From: RGIG995 sp045603745
Lineage (GTDB): Bacteria; Bacillota; Clostridia; Oscillospirales; UBA644
Assembly: GCA_045603745.1 (NCBI GenBank)
Contig: JAZUMQ010000052.1
Coordinates: 1-64,000 of the forward strand
Reading direction: 5' to 3'
DNA length: 64,000 bases
The translations under genes and the position numbers were made by a program. This document shows, piece by piece, positions 19,001-26,389 of the stretch. The notes beneath the pieces are model-generated. The model searched no databases and had not been told where the DNA came from. It was given only the letters and a program-made list of their open reading frames with translations. Position 1 is the stretch's first letter; the number at the start of each line of letters is the position of its first letter.

Positions 19001-20119
19001 AGCACAAAAAAATCGATTTTCTTTTTGATTTCTTCGATTGATCTCAGATTCCAAAAATGAAATTAACTTTTGATCCTCTTCCGAAAATTCTTCTCGTGAC
19101 GAAGGAAAATCTAACAATAAACCGATACGAATGGATTCGATCGGAATTCGATGGGAAAGAACGTCCAGCCGATGAAGTAGCTTTTCCGCCTCTGAGCAAG
19201 TTGAAACCATTGAAACGATTGTTACCATTGACGGTGGACAATTTTTTTGATTGATCTTGATTTTAGGCAACAATTCAGGCTTTATAATCCGAGAAAAGAT
19301 CGTATCACAAAGTAGTTTTGCAGAAAGGACAATAGGAATTACAGACAACAGAAATAATATAAAATTTTGCAAATAGAAAAATGATACAAAACCCACTAAA
19401 ATGCTGAAAAAAATCAAAAACGGAAAATAGAATTTATTCTTTTTTTCCGTCAACAAGTAGTTTCCAATCTGCTTGTTTATATCTTTTGTGGATTTCCGGG
19501 CTTCTTTCAGAAGATCAACGGCAATTTCTCGCTCCGGTTTCCCTTTCTTTTTTGCAAGTTTACTTAATTTGATACGATATAAGTTTTTGGAAGATTCGTC
19601 TAAACAAGGATAAATTTCGTCACGATTCAGAACCTCTTCCGTCTTGGATAGGGTATCTGCCATCTGAGAACAATCATAAGAATTCAGGACATGGAGAGAA
19701 TGGATTATATCTTTAACATGGGAATCGGGGCGCATCATTTCCCGTTCCAAAAAACAAAGACAACAATATTCCATTATTGGGATAAGACAAGAAATTTCAG
19801 CATAGGACAAATTCCTACGATGAGAAAGTTTTCTCAAAAAAACGGTAACCGTCTCTTCTGTTAACATATAATTTGTAATTTCGCAAAAATCCTGTAGCTC
19901 CTCTAAAATCAAAGGAATCCCGGATTCCGAAAAGGGACATTCCGAAAATTCCTTTTTTACGTTCAAAATATTTAAACAACAACTGCGAATTAGGTGACGG
20001 TTGTCAGAGATTTCCTTTTTAGTAAGAGAATTTTCTATAGATTCACGTTTTTTTATTACGATTGAGTAATATAATTTACGTACTTCTTGTTCCAATTTCT
20101 TTCCACCGTAATTTCTCAT
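13067..20119 (-). CDS. Giant cyclic beta-1,2-glucan synthase homologue (GT84 plus GH94-type domains)
   Basis: 2350 residues from the ATG at 20119 behind AGGAGGAG. Order: N-terminal cytoplasmic helical region, paired membrane helices at about 230-275, a GT84 glycosyltransferase domain with FITLDADTEPTPGA and RTHRWIRGDFQ (about 420-575), further membrane helices (about 600-660 and 745-775), a long alpha-barrel region (about 790-1150, position of the cyclising domain), and a C-terminal beta-sandwich plus (alpha/alpha)6 phosphorylase region with GAGDWNDGMN (about 2025), the catalytic Asp region of GH94. In NdvB/Cgs proteins these parts make, cyclise and size-control beta-1,2-glucan and move it across the membrane. 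It is a single-gene locus here with no modification genes beside it. Confidence 0.9.
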   Translation of the reverse strand: MRNYGGKKLEQEVRKLYYSIVIKKRESIENSLTKKEISDNRHLIRSCCLNILNVKKEFSECPFSESGIPLILEELQDFCEITNYMLTEETVTVFLRKLSHRRNLSYAEISCLIPIMEYCCLCFLEREMMRPDSHVKDIIHSLHVLNSYDCSQMADTLSKTEEVLNRDEIYPCLDESSKNLYRIKLSKLAKKKGKPEREIAVDLLKEARKSTKDINKQIGNYLLTEKKNKFYFPFLIFFSILVGFVSFFYLQNFILFLLSVIPIVLSAKLLCDTIFSRIIKPELLPKIKINQKNCPPSMVTIVSMVSTCSEAEKLLHRLDVLSHRIPIESIRIGLLLDFPSSREEFSEEDQKLISFLESEINRRNQKENRFFCAVRKRKWVAEKYHFEAFGRKQGAMMEFCDLIQGNDSSFSLAAGNLNDAKYFITLDADTEPTPGAIESMIGFMEHPNHTPEVATDPKGFSYVKRGYGSAAPRVEANPETSYRTPYSAMMSGNSGTEFYKNPHFNLYQDLFSEGIFCGKGILRIDLYKTLIADRFRNDPILSHDLPEGEFLRCANLSDLVFFDEIPDSVLGDEKRTHRWIRGDFQNGAFLFPGKNNSNLFRIKIFHNLFRALFSFSCFLLIASTVFFGIKGLFSGCFWIVFPFLLRIPFLSSALFGKVRRHYPFREFFDAFQETLLNIFLLPSRAINGIDAAIRGTVRQIRGKNKLEWTTAASASASGKEVGDYYYQLRWQLLGFLLLFFPKTILIGALWLIGPMVARQMSLPYPKDRVNGEELRGELKSMWRYYSDLMNEKNHWLPPDNYQQDPLNIVATRTSPTNIGLALLSVLGAYDLEIITEEELYFRVENALNTLELLPKWKGHLYNWYDTQTLKVLPPKFISTVDCGNYSVSLYTLIKGMESLKTIRSNSIIRRISLLLDQADFSVLYDDKKKLFPIGYHVDLDRMSSSYYDLYASEARLTSYYAIMKHQISPEHWVRLARPTSNDHGNLILSSWSGTMFEYFMPHIFLPAYRRTLSGESLRGIVKAQMKYTDRRIPWGISESCYYKFDSLLNYQYRAFGIPSAALRRDLSFHQVISPYSTFLTYPWFPSYAEKNKKLLPKGKYGYYEAIDYRSGVDNPRVVQCYMAHHIGMSFLSGVNILKDHIMQKRFMIGEGEAYSSLLTEGIPAYSKNYFPDHTKEKERWESTEIRIDRPDPEHPKVRLLTNGKLTEILTDSGAGVLRAKDCDVTKYSNDPHSPSGIFLLVKNKGTLYGTTYAPLYQERNYRSYFDGSGATSYGFFSDFETRMTVTMVSDQPVSVRELTIKNNQMTENSFEFFFLAEPILCNRREYQAHPEYKDLFLTAEYDASARTVSFCRKSEELWFSVTVSEPFHFDVCRDHFRDYSEVSGGKMEGVCPYPIFPALTLRGILDIRGRGTASVRFYLSVGKTKQESIDRIRSVVSQNFETLQRRYTQAFDSLCYSTNIRSADRLTFHQVAPRILMPMRKSALEEKAGNTLPLNTLWKYGISGDYPILTVRIAKDSISRVLPFVKTLFLMNYAGISVDLILLYREAEGYQTPIKTALDSLLTEIEDSVRARIFPLNIKTVDEYLLIQKCSRLFINLERGWKLRNPSRTFRPIRIEGTPGPTEKLYLPLGRGGFGKNQSFIIPKSGKEFLRPWSIVLANHKFGTVLTERSLGYTFAENASEHRITPRISGVGYQNSKELYYAVIRGKKYDLLRNASVEFLPNRAIYRIDLLGYKITTEVIVPNKFAAKIISVTVESELTTMPEIIYEPQIILGKEDKGTVIRYTEDDKIFFSNPANDRYGDGYAVLFGIGVSVEGNRLCFRPQKETKTGIFVLSYGSGPRSAGTSARILSEPSRMIKELKKSKDCVKRYLKIETSDQEFNAFCNGFLVQQILSSRILGRTGPSQPGGAYGFRDQLQDSLCLATYQPAYLKRQILRCCSHQFEEGDVLHWWHPRRNRNDDGIRTRFSDDPFWLAYACGEYFKITENKSFFQKNIAYLKASPLNDSEQDRYFTPERSEKRDSIYSHVLKAIRYGMKTGQHGLILMGAGDWNDGMNRIEAGGETIWGTMFAMLCIKEFLPLAESFGKNEDIEELKSAFKSLHSALEHCSFSNGRYLRGYRKDGTPFGGAESIDIIPQAFAVFSELNKEHTDAALNLAYQKLWDPELRLIKLLAPPYQPQKDGFPGSIADYPPGVRENGGQYTHAGIWFARALLQFGKIEEGWEILSGINPVVHTKTPAEMNSYGAEPYVLAADIYTLPGREGFGGWSHYTGAAGWYLKTVTEDLLGIHRQGRRVIIQPNLPKDWNGYRGEFQIEEDLLKIQVERGTQIGCFENGIKVDFISLNGTKHEINIIV

Positions 20120-20213
20120 ATTCTCCTCCTGTATACACAAAAATTCGTTTTAACAGTTTTTCCGAAAAAAAGGCAAATATGCGAATTTCGTAGGAACTTG
20201 TAAGATTAAACAC

Positions 20214-20242
20214 TTGACACGTATGCAAATTTATAGTATAAT
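20214..20242 (+). promoter_or_regulatory. Promoter of the E1 gene
   Basis: TTGACA (20214-20219), 17-bp spacer, TATAAT (20237-20242); the gene starts 44 bp downstream with AAAGGAG. Confidence 0.82.
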
Positions 20243-20285
20243 ATTATAGTATATATGCAAAGAAAAACAAAGGAGCAACCGCTAT

Positions 20286-22724
20286 ATGCCGAAAAGCATT
20301 TTCGTTGACCCGAAAGAGGTGCGGAAAAAGGGAATGATTCAAATTGATGATATTCCCATGAATCAATATTCCGAAACACTCCAGATGTCCCGCGCTCGGT
20401 TTTCTGACGAAGAACTCCTCGGGATTTTTCGCGATATGTATTTAATTCGAGTATTTGAGTCGTTGTTGTTCGACGTCAAAAAATTCGGAAAATATAAAGA
20501 TATTTCCTTCACCTACGACGGTCCGTTGCACCTTTCTTTAGGACAAGAAGCGGCTGCCGTGGGACAGGCATTTTTACTTTCCGCAGAAGATTTGGTCTTC
20601 GGATCCCATCGAAGCCACGGAGAAGTTCTCGCAAAAGGGCTGTCCGCAATCCGAAAACTTTCCAGCGATGAATTAACTCAAGTTATGGAAGAGTACGATA
20701 ACGGAACAATCCGTGACATTGTTTTTTTAGAATCTTCCGACGTTAAATCATTGGCAGAAGATTTTTTAATTTACGGCACGCTTGCTGAAATTCTTGCCTG
20801 TCCTACAGGATTTCAACAAGGACTTTCAGGCTCTATGCACGCCTTTTTCCCACCCTTTGGAATGTACCCGAACAATGCGATTGTCGGTGCATCTGCTTCT
20901 ATTGCAGTAGGGGCCGCTTTGTATAAAAAAACAAATAAAAAACCCGGCATCGTTCTTTCCAACGTAGGAGATGGTGCATTGGGACGCGGTCCGGTCTGGG
21001 AAGCAATGAACTTCGCAGCAATGGATCAATTCGATACCCTTTGGGAGGAATCTTATCGGGGCGGTCTTCCGATTATCTTTAATTTCTTTAATAATTTTTA
21101 CGGTATGGGTGGTCAAACGGTGGGCGAAACCATGGCGTATCGGCACTTGGCGCGCATAGGTGCCGGGATCTCCCCTTCGTCCCTTCATGCCGAGCGCGTC
21201 GACGGAAGCAACCCTCTGGCGGTCATTGATGCGATGGAACGCAAAATTGCACTGTTAAACGAAGGAAAGGGACCGGCACTGCTGGACGTGGTTACCTACA
21301 GAATTTCTCCCCATTCCGCATCGGATCATGAATCTTATCGAACAAAGGAAGAAGTTCTTACGTGGATTGAACAAGATCCCATTACGGCGTTCCATCGTGA
21401 GCTTGTCAACGTAGGAGTCGCAACGGAAGAACGGATTGGGCAAATGATTGAATCCATCGATCAAAAAATTTATCGAATTTTCAAACTTTGTGCCGATCCG
21501 AAAATCACGCCACGTCAAACAGTTGACGCCGACAGAAAAATTGAAGAATACATTTATTCCAACAAAAAAATACCTTCTTTCGGAAAAGAGGATTGTGAAG
21601 TCTTATTACCGATGGAAGAAAATCCTCGCGTACAAGCAATTGCAAAAAAATCCCGAAAACAAACGGATTCTGAAAAGGGAATTGAATTACGAGATGCGAT
21701 TTTTGAAGCAATTTTCTCTAAATTTTACGAAGATTCTACTCTCATCGCCTATGGAGAGGAAGTCCGAGATTGGGGCGGTCCTTACGGAGTTTATGAAGGT
21801 CTGACCGAAGCTCTCCCCTACCATCGATTCTTTAATTCTCCTATATCCGAATCGGCAATCGTTGCAACTGCCACTGGGTACGCCATGGCAGGCGGCAGGG
21901 CGGTTGTGGAACTTCCTTTTTGTGATTTTCTCGGTTGCGCCGGTGACGAAATTTTCAATCAACTTTCCAAATGGCAGTTCATGAGTGCCGGTCATCTGAA
22001 AATGCCGGTGGTTCTTCGGATTGCAATAGGATCGTTATACGGCACACAACACGCCCAGGACTTCACTGCAATGACCGCCCACGTTCCCGGACTTAAGGTC
22101 GTTTTCCCTGCAACACCTTATGACGCAAAGGGACTTTTAACTGCAGCACTAAATGGCACAGACCCTGTAATCATGTTTGAATCTCAAAATCTTTATGGCA
22201 TAGGAGAACAATTCCGCCCCGAAGGTGTTCCGAGGGAATCGTATGAATTACCTATCGGCGTTCCGGATATAAAGCGAGAAGGAAGCGATCTAACCATATT
22301 GACCATAGGTTCAGCCCTCTATACAGCCATTGAAGCCGCAAATCAATTAGAACAGTATGGCATTTCAGCAGAAATTATTGATGCACGATCCCTGGTTCCG
22401 TTCGACTATGAGGTTGTCCTGGAATCAATACAAAAAACCGGGAGATTACTTCTCGTTGGAAATGAAGTAGAACGAGGTGCATTTTTAAAAGATCTTGCGC
22501 AAAACATAACGGAACTTGGATTTGATTACCTGCATTGCGCACCGGTGGTCTACGGTTGCCGTAACTGGATTGCTCCTACGACAGACATTAGTAAAAATTT
22601 CTTCCCGGACGCAAATGGAATTATCGACATAATTCATCAGAAACTATTGCCGATTCCTTGCTATATTCCAAAAACAACACTTCCCCCGGAAGAAAAAATG
22701 CGACGACTCAAAAAAGGACTATAA
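20286..22724 (+). CDS. Thiamine-diphosphate-dependent 2-oxoacid dehydrogenase E1, alpha and beta fused
   Basis: 812 residues. The first half (about 35-410) is an E1 alpha subunit: HLSLGQEAAAVG, the ThDP motif running from GDGALGRG to FNFFNNFYG, and RISPHSASDHESYR. The second half (about 460-800) is an E1 beta subunit: AYGEEVRDWGGPYGVYEGL, RFFNSPISESAIVATATG, VELPFCDF, and the C-terminal transketolase-like IDARSLVPFD. It would decarboxylate a 2-oxoacid and pass the acyl group to a lipoyl E2. No E2 or E3 gene is in the window, which is unusual because these normally form an operon. Own promoter and terminator make it a single-gene unit. Pyruvate and branched-chain oxoacids are both possible substrates. 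Confidence 0.85.
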   Translation: MPKSIFVDPKEVRKKGMIQIDDIPMNQYSETLQMSRARFSDEELLGIFRDMYLIRVFESLLFDVKKFGKYKDISFTYDGPLHLSLGQEAAAVGQAFLLSAEDLVFGSHRSHGEVLAKGLSAIRKLSSDELTQVMEEYDNGTIRDIVFLESSDVKSLAEDFLIYGTLAEILACPTGFQQGLSGSMHAFFPPFGMYPNNAIVGASASIAVGAALYKKTNKKPGIVLSNVGDGALGRGPVWEAMNFAAMDQFDTLWEESYRGGLPIIFNFFNNFYGMGGQTVGETMAYRHLARIGAGISPSSLHAERVDGSNPLAVIDAMERKIALLNEGKGPALLDVVTYRISPHSASDHESYRTKEEVLTWIEQDPITAFHRELVNVGVATEERIGQMIESIDQKIYRIFKLCADPKITPRQTVDADRKIEEYIYSNKKIPSFGKEDCEVLLPMEENPRVQAIAKKSRKQTDSEKGIELRDAIFEAIFSKFYEDSTLIAYGEEVRDWGGPYGVYEGLTEALPYHRFFNSPISESAIVATATGYAMAGGRAVVELPFCDFLGCAGDEIFNQLSKWQFMSAGHLKMPVVLRIAIGSLYGTQHAQDFTAMTAHVPGLKVVFPATPYDAKGLLTAALNGTDPVIMFESQNLYGIGEQFRPEGVPRESYELPIGVPDIKREGSDLTILTIGSALYTAIEAANQLEQYGISAEIIDARSLVPFDYEVVLESIQKTGRLLLVGNEVERGAFLKDLAQNITELGFDYLHCAPVVYGCRNWIAPTTDISKNFFPDANGIIDIIHQKLLPIPCYIPKTTLPPEEKMRRLKKGL

Positions 22725-22729
22725 AGAAA

Positions 22730-22782
22730 GGTTCTATAATAAACGTTGAAAGCATCAATGTTTATTATAGAACCGATTTTTT
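22730..22782 (+). terminator. Terminator of the E1 gene
   Basis: Long stem beginning GGTTCTATAATAAACGTTGA, nearly perfect complement at 22755-22774, followed by GATTTTTT. Confidence 0.88.
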
Positions 22783-22808
22783 ATAAAAACCCCTCTTAAT
22801 AGAGGGGT
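22783..22808 (-). terminator. Terminator of the former tRNA-Pro gene
   Basis: Minus strand: CCCCTCT / AGAGGGG stem followed by TTTTTATAA, 9 bp after the CCA end of the tRNA-Pro 3' half. It shows that the fragment once belonged to a transcribed minus-strand tRNA gene. Confidence 0.8.
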
Positions 22809-22816
22809 AAGGTTAT

Positions 22817-22861
22817 TGGTCGAAGTGCGGAGACTTGAACTCCGTGCCTCCTGGTCCCAAA
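22817..22861 (-). pseudogene. 3' half of tRNA-Pro(UGG), split by the island
   Basis: Minus strand: anticodon loop TTTGGGA, anticodon stem 3' strand CCAGG, variable AGGCA, T arm CGGAG-TTCAAGT-CTCCG, acceptor 3' strand CACTTCG, discriminator A and encoded CCA. Upstream of the loop the sequence is TCTAAAGCC, which cannot pair with CCAGG and so is island DNA. The matching 5' half is at 52832-52869. Confidence 0.87.
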
Positions 22862-22975
22862 GGCTTTAGAACTCCTTGTTTCTACTGCTTTCGCATCATT
22901 TCTAATGCGTTCTGATTATTTTTAGACCCTCTCCTGACCTCTCGTGCCCACTGTTTCCGTGTACTCCGTGCGTCA

Positions 22976-22997
22976 AAGTGGGATTAACTGTGGTCAA
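22976..22997 (+). repeat. Integrase arm-type site, left end of the island
   Basis: 22-bp sequence AAGTGGGAT followed by TAACTGTGGTCAA; 20 of 22 bases match the copy at 52659-52680 in the same orientation. Each copy holds two GTGG-words, a common form of arm-site repeat. Confidence 0.65.
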
Positions 22998-23042
22998 CAA
23001 AAAATGCCCCACGAAACAAAAGTTTCGCGGGGACCCCGTGTT

Positions 23043-23080
23043 CTCCCCCGAAACGATGATTTTCATCTCGGGGGAGTTTT
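23043..23080 (+). terminator. Hairpin terminator near the left end of the island
   Basis: CTCCCCCG / CGGGGGAG stem with TTTTG after it. It would block transcription entering from the chromosome. The stretch 22862-23256 holds no gene; besides this hairpin it contains the arm-type site and the first punctuation repeat. Confidence 0.7.
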
Positions 23081-23207
23081 GTCGTCTGTATGTTAACTCT
23101 GAATCAGGAATTTGTCAAGGCCTTTCGAGATTGTTCCGATTTTTGCTACAATCCGATCATTTCCATGTGCGCTAACAGGTTAGCCCATATGGATATCAAC
23201 AGTTGCA

Positions 23208-23224
23208 CCGCAGTAGACAAAGAA
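23208..23224 (+). repeat. Punctuation repeat copy 1
   Basis: Core CCGCAGTAGACAAAGAA, preceded by CAACAGTTGCA. Lies between the island's left end and the MATE transporter unit. Confidence 0.75.
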
Positions 23225-23256
23225 TAGACTTCACAGAAATGATCGAGTTTACTTTA

Positions 23257-23285
23257 TTGACAAAATACGGAAAATCTGTTATAAT
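23257..23285 (+). promoter_or_regulatory. Promoter of the MATE transporter unit
   Basis: TTGACA (23257-23262), 17-bp spacer, TATAAT (23280-23285). About 190 bp of leader follow before the transporter start. Confidence 0.85.
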
Positions 23286-23371
23286 GAATATAAGTAAATA
23301 GTGACTTTAAGCTTTGGGATACTTACTTCGAAACTGACAGGCTCGTGGTAACTTCCGGCGGAAACGTTCTT

Positions 23372-23422
23372 ATGGTCACAGACTCGTCAAACGAGATTAT
23401 GTCGTTATTTTTGCGTCTGTGA
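23372..23422 (+). CDS. Leader peptide of the MATE transporter attenuator
   Basis: 16 residues, MVTDSSNEIMSLFLRL, ending at a TGA that lies inside the left arm of the terminator stem. A weak GGCGG lies upstream. The C-terminal LRL resembles the stalling motifs of macrolide and lincosamide leader peptides, but that is only a likeness. Position and overlap with the competing RNA stems are the main support. Confidence 0.55.
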   Translation: MVTDSSNEIMSLFLRL

Positions 23423-23446
23423 TCATTTTATCGCAGACGCTCTTTT
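23375..23446 (+). promoter_or_regulatory. Transcription attenuator in front of the MATE gene
   Basis: Terminator: stem GCGTCTGTGA (23413-23422) with TCGCAGACGC (23431-23440), then TCTTTTTG. Competing stem: TCACAGAC (23376-23383) can pair with GTCTGTGA (23415-23422), which removes the left arm of the terminator. A small hairpin CTCGT-CAA-ACGAG lies between. The leader peptide is translated through this region, so a ribosome stalled on it would change which stem forms. Confidence 0.68.
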
Positions 23447-23483
23447 TGTCCTATTTGCTAATTTGAAATAGGAGGAAACTGAT

Positions 23484-24809
23484 ATGTTTTCCAAACTCAA
23501 ACTGTCGCTTGGCAGAATCAACTACAAGCTATTTCTCGCGCTTCTCGTTCTTGGGCTCGCGCCAACCGTTTACACCACCGTGCGCGTCTTCTTCCTCGGG
23601 CAGCTTCCCGGCGAATGGTCCTTTTCCATCGCAGGTCAGCTCTCTTGGGTGAACCTCATTTACGAGATCATAAACGAAGCCATCATCCTGCCGTTGTTCT
23701 ACTTTATCGGCAAGGTCAAGGATGACAAGAGCGCTTTCTCAAACCGCGTGCGAACCGGTATGCTCCTCTCCCTCGGCATCTATGCCATCCTTTCTGCCGT
23801 CATTATGATCTTCGCAGAACCGCTTCTCAACCTGATGGCAACCGATACGAGCATCATTGACGCTTCCGCATCCTACATACGCATCGAGAGCATTGCAAAC
23901 GTCTTCTCCATCCTCACGCAGTTTGCCCTCGTTGCTCTGGTAACGGTCAATAAGAGCAAATATCTTTACGCTCTCACGGTCGCAAAACTCGTGCTGTGCC
24001 TTGTGTCCGACACCTTCCTTGTTTCCACCTTGCCCATCTCCGCAAACCTCGGCGTAAACGGAATCGGTTATTCCAACATCATCGTCAACGCTCTGCTTCT
24101 CGCCGTATCGCTGATGCTTCTTTCAAAAGAGAGCATCAAGGTGTTTGCAAAAGCCAAGCTCGATTTCGCTTGGACGAAGGAATTTGTCAAGATCGGCGGG
24201 ATCTCAGGCGTGGAATCCCTCGTTCGCAACGTGGCATATATGGTAATGATCTCCCGTATGGTCAACGTCGTGGGCGAGCAAGGAACCTATTGGGTGGCAA
24301 ACAACTTCATCTGGGGCTGGCTTCTTTTGCCCGTCCTGCAGCTCGGTGAGCTCATCAAGCAGGAAACCGCCACCGACAAGGAAAACGTTCGCAAAAACAC
24401 GCTTGGCTACTTCGGCATCACAGCTATCGTTTCGGTTCTGTGGTGCGCGAGCATCCCTCTCTGGAAGCCCTTTATGACAAGCGTCCTGCAGTTTACCGAC
24501 GTGGATAAGCTCTTTGAGCTGGTGCTCGTTCTCCTCGGCTTCTACGTTTTGTACGCCATCCAGAACGTCTTCGATTCGGTCTTCTACGGGCTCGGAAAGA
24601 CGAACTATATGCTGTTCGAATCCGTGGTAACGAACACGATCTATTACGGCATTGCCTTCGTCCTTTACGTTACGGGCGTGTGGACGCCGACGCTCATCGG
24701 CATCGCTCTCCTCTTCGGCATCGGCAACGCCTTCGATAGCATCGTCTCCCTCGGCGCATTCGCATTCCTTCTCAAAAAAGAAAAGATCAACATTCTGAAC
24801 GTCGAATAA
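23484..24809 (+). CDS. MATE-family multidrug exporter
   Basis: 441 residues with about twelve membrane helices in two halves and no signal peptide. The pattern of long hydrophobic helices with a repeated fold (VNLIYEIINEAIILPLFYFIGK in the first half, mirrored around residue 255 by NNFIWGWLLLPVLQLGELI) fits the MATE/MOP superfamily. MATE pumps export drugs or metabolites in exchange for H+ or Na+. The base composition is clearly more GC-rich than neighbouring modules, and the unit is bounded by punctuation repeats at 23208 and 24875, suggesting separate acquisition. The leader-peptide attenuator upstream suggests induction by a ribosome-acting drug. Confidence 0.8.
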   Translation: MFSKLKLSLGRINYKLFLALLVLGLAPTVYTTVRVFFLGQLPGEWSFSIAGQLSWVNLIYEIINEAIILPLFYFIGKVKDDKSAFSNRVRTGMLLSLGIYAILSAVIMIFAEPLLNLMATDTSIIDASASYIRIESIANVFSILTQFALVALVTVNKSKYLYALTVAKLVLCLVSDTFLVSTLPISANLGVNGIGYSNIIVNALLLAVSLMLLSKESIKVFAKAKLDFAWTKEFVKIGGISGVESLVRNVAYMVMISRMVNVVGEQGTYWVANNFIWGWLLLPVLQLGELIKQETATDKENVRKNTLGYFGITAIVSVLWCASIPLWKPFMTSVLQFTDVDKLFELVLVLLGFYVLYAIQNVFDSVFYGLGKTNYMLFESVVTNTIYYGIAFVLYVTGVWTPTLIGIALLFGIGNAFDSIVSLGAFAFLLKKEKINILNVE

Positions 24810-24818
24810 CCTTTATCC

Positions 24819-24853
24819 GCTGAGGAACACCTAATCCTCAGCGTATTATTTTA
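24819..24853 (+). terminator. Terminator of the MATE gene
   Basis: CGCTGAGGA / TCCTCAGCG stem followed by TATTATTTTA, 10 bp after the stop codon. Confidence 0.85.
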
Positions 24854-24874
24854 TGTGCGCCGTCAACCGTTGCC

Positions 24875-24891
24875 CCGCAGTATACAAAGAA
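24875..24891 (+). repeat. Punctuation repeat copy 2
   Basis: Core CCGCAGTATACAAAGAA, preceded by CAACCGTTGCC. Lies after the MATE terminator and before the restriction-modification operon. Confidence 0.78.
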
Positions 24892-25101
24892 AATCCGCAA
24901 TCATTTCCATCATCAAGGCGCAGATGCATTAGCACACACATAATGGAAATAATCGTACCGAAATACTGTGACGAAAAAACGAAAAATGCTGAAATCGTAG
25001 GATTTCTCCGTCGAAATCTATTGTAATTTGCCACAATTTGTGCTATAATGAATCTATGCTATAATGCTATGATTATATTTTAATTTATGAGGTATCATAC
25101 A

Positions 25102-25320
25102 ATGGCTGCAAGCTATAAGAAATTGTTTAAACTTCTGATCGACCGCGATATGAAAAAGAAGGATCTTGCAAAGAAAGCAGACATTAGCATCGCCACTATT
25201 ACTAAAATGGGAAAAGACGGCGCCGTTGTCAGCAGTGATGTTCTTGTAAAGATATGTACAGCTCTCGGTTGCACGATGGATGATATTGTAGAAATCATAC
25301 CCGAGAAGGAGGAAAACTGA
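25102..25320 (+). CDS. XRE-family regulator heading the restriction-modification operon
   Basis: 72 residues from the ATG at 25102, chosen because GAGG lies 9 bases upstream. It is a bare Cro/CI helix-turn-helix domain (MKKKDLAKKADISIATITKMGKDG, then VLVKICTALGCTMDDIVEI). It ends 1 bp before the first methyltransferase start, so the two are co-translated. Small XRE proteins in this place are typical controller (C) proteins that time methyltransferase and endonuclease expression on entry into a new host. Confidence 0.83.
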   Translation: MAASYKKLFKLLIDRDMKKKDLAKKADISIATITKMGKDGAVVSSDVLVKICTALGCTMDDIVEIIPEKEEN

Positions 25321-25321
25321 A

Positions 25322-26389
25322 ATGGAAACATTTAAGTTAGGCGAACTGTTCTGCGGCCCCGGTGGAATTGCGTGCGGAGCTCTAAGGGCAAAAAGCGATG
25401 ACGGCTCCTTCACCATTGAGCATGCTTGGGCAAATGATTATGATGCGGATACATGCGAAACATATCGTAAGAACATCTGCCCCGAATCCCCCGAAACTGT
25501 ACATTGCGGTGATGTGCGAGAATTAGATATTCAAAAGCTTGGAGAGATCACGGCCTTCTGCTATGGGTTCCCGTGCAACAGCTTCTCTAATGTTGGTAAG
25601 CACCAAGGCTTCGAAAACGAGAAGTTTGGGCAACTCTACTGGTATGGTATCGAAGTGCTTAAAACATATCAACCCAAGTGGTTTGTTGCAGAAAATGTGT
25701 CAGGAATACGTTCTGCTGGCTCAGGTGATTTTGAAATAATCCTAAACGATATGCGTGCAGCAGGTTATAAATTGAATGTGCACCTGTACAAAGCGGAAGA
25801 ATATGGCGTTCCGCAAACAAGACATAGAGTAATCATTGTTGGAATTCATGAGGATGAGTCTGTGAAATACAGAGTTCCCGATCCAGCGGTATATGCTAAG
25901 TGCGATGTAACCGCGAGAACTGCGTTGGCTAACATTCCCGAGAATGCTCCCAACAATGAAGTAAGAAAACTCGCTGATAAGGTTGTCAGAAGACTGTCAT
26001 ATATTAAGCCCGGTGAAAATGTATGGCAAGCAGAGGAAAGACTCGGTGAAGATTTCCCGCGCGAATTAAAGATCCATACAAAAACCAAGATCAGTCAAAT
26101 CTATCGCAAGCTTGACCCCGATAAACCAGCCTACACTGTAACAGCCGCAGGTGGTGGCGGTACGTTTATGTATCACTGGACAGATCGAGAATTGACAAAT
26201 AGAGAGAGAGCAAGAATACAAACCTTTCCCGATGATTATGAATTCGTCGGTAACTACAGCAGTGTGAGAAAACAAATTGGCATGGCTGTACCGTGCAAAT
26301 TGTCTGAAGTGGTTATAACCGCTGTATTAAACAGCTTCGCAGGGATTGATTATCCTTGGATCAAAGCCAATTTGGAGGAAGATGAATGA
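25322..26389 (+). CDS. C5-cytosine DNA methyltransferase (first of two)
   Basis: 355 residues. Motif I LFCGPGGIACGAL, motif IV CYGFPCNSFSNVG with the catalytic Cys in PCN (most relatives have PCQ), motif VI AENVSG, motif VIII QTRHRV, and motifs IX-X YTVTAAGGG ... QIGMAVP. It would methylate carbon 5 of a cytosine in a specific site and protect host DNA. It overlaps the nuclease gene by 4 bp (ATGA). The target-recognition region between motifs VIII and IX is short, suggesting a short recognition sequence. Confidence 0.88.
   Translation: METFKLGELFCGPGGIACGALRAKSDDGSFTIEHAWANDYDADTCETYRKNICPESPETVHCGDVRELDIQKLGEITAFCYGFPCNSFSNVGKHQGFENEKFGQLYWYGIEVLKTYQPKWFVAENVSGIRSAGSGDFEIILNDMRAAGYKLNVHLYKAEEYGVPQTRHRVIIVGIHEDESVKYRVPDPAVYAKCDVTARTALANIPENAPNNEVRKLADKVVRRLSYIKPGENVWQAEERLGEDFPRELKIHTKTKISQIYRKLDPDKPAYTVTAAGGGGTFMYHWTDRELTNRERARIQTFPDDYEFVGNYSSVRKQIGMAVPCKLSEVVITAVLNSFAGIDYPWIKANLEEDE

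Noticed and set aside
23257..23483. Guanidine or other metabolite riboswitch upstream of the MATE gene
   Set aside because: None of the conserved loops of the known classes could be found, and a leader peptide overlapping the terminator explains the structure better.
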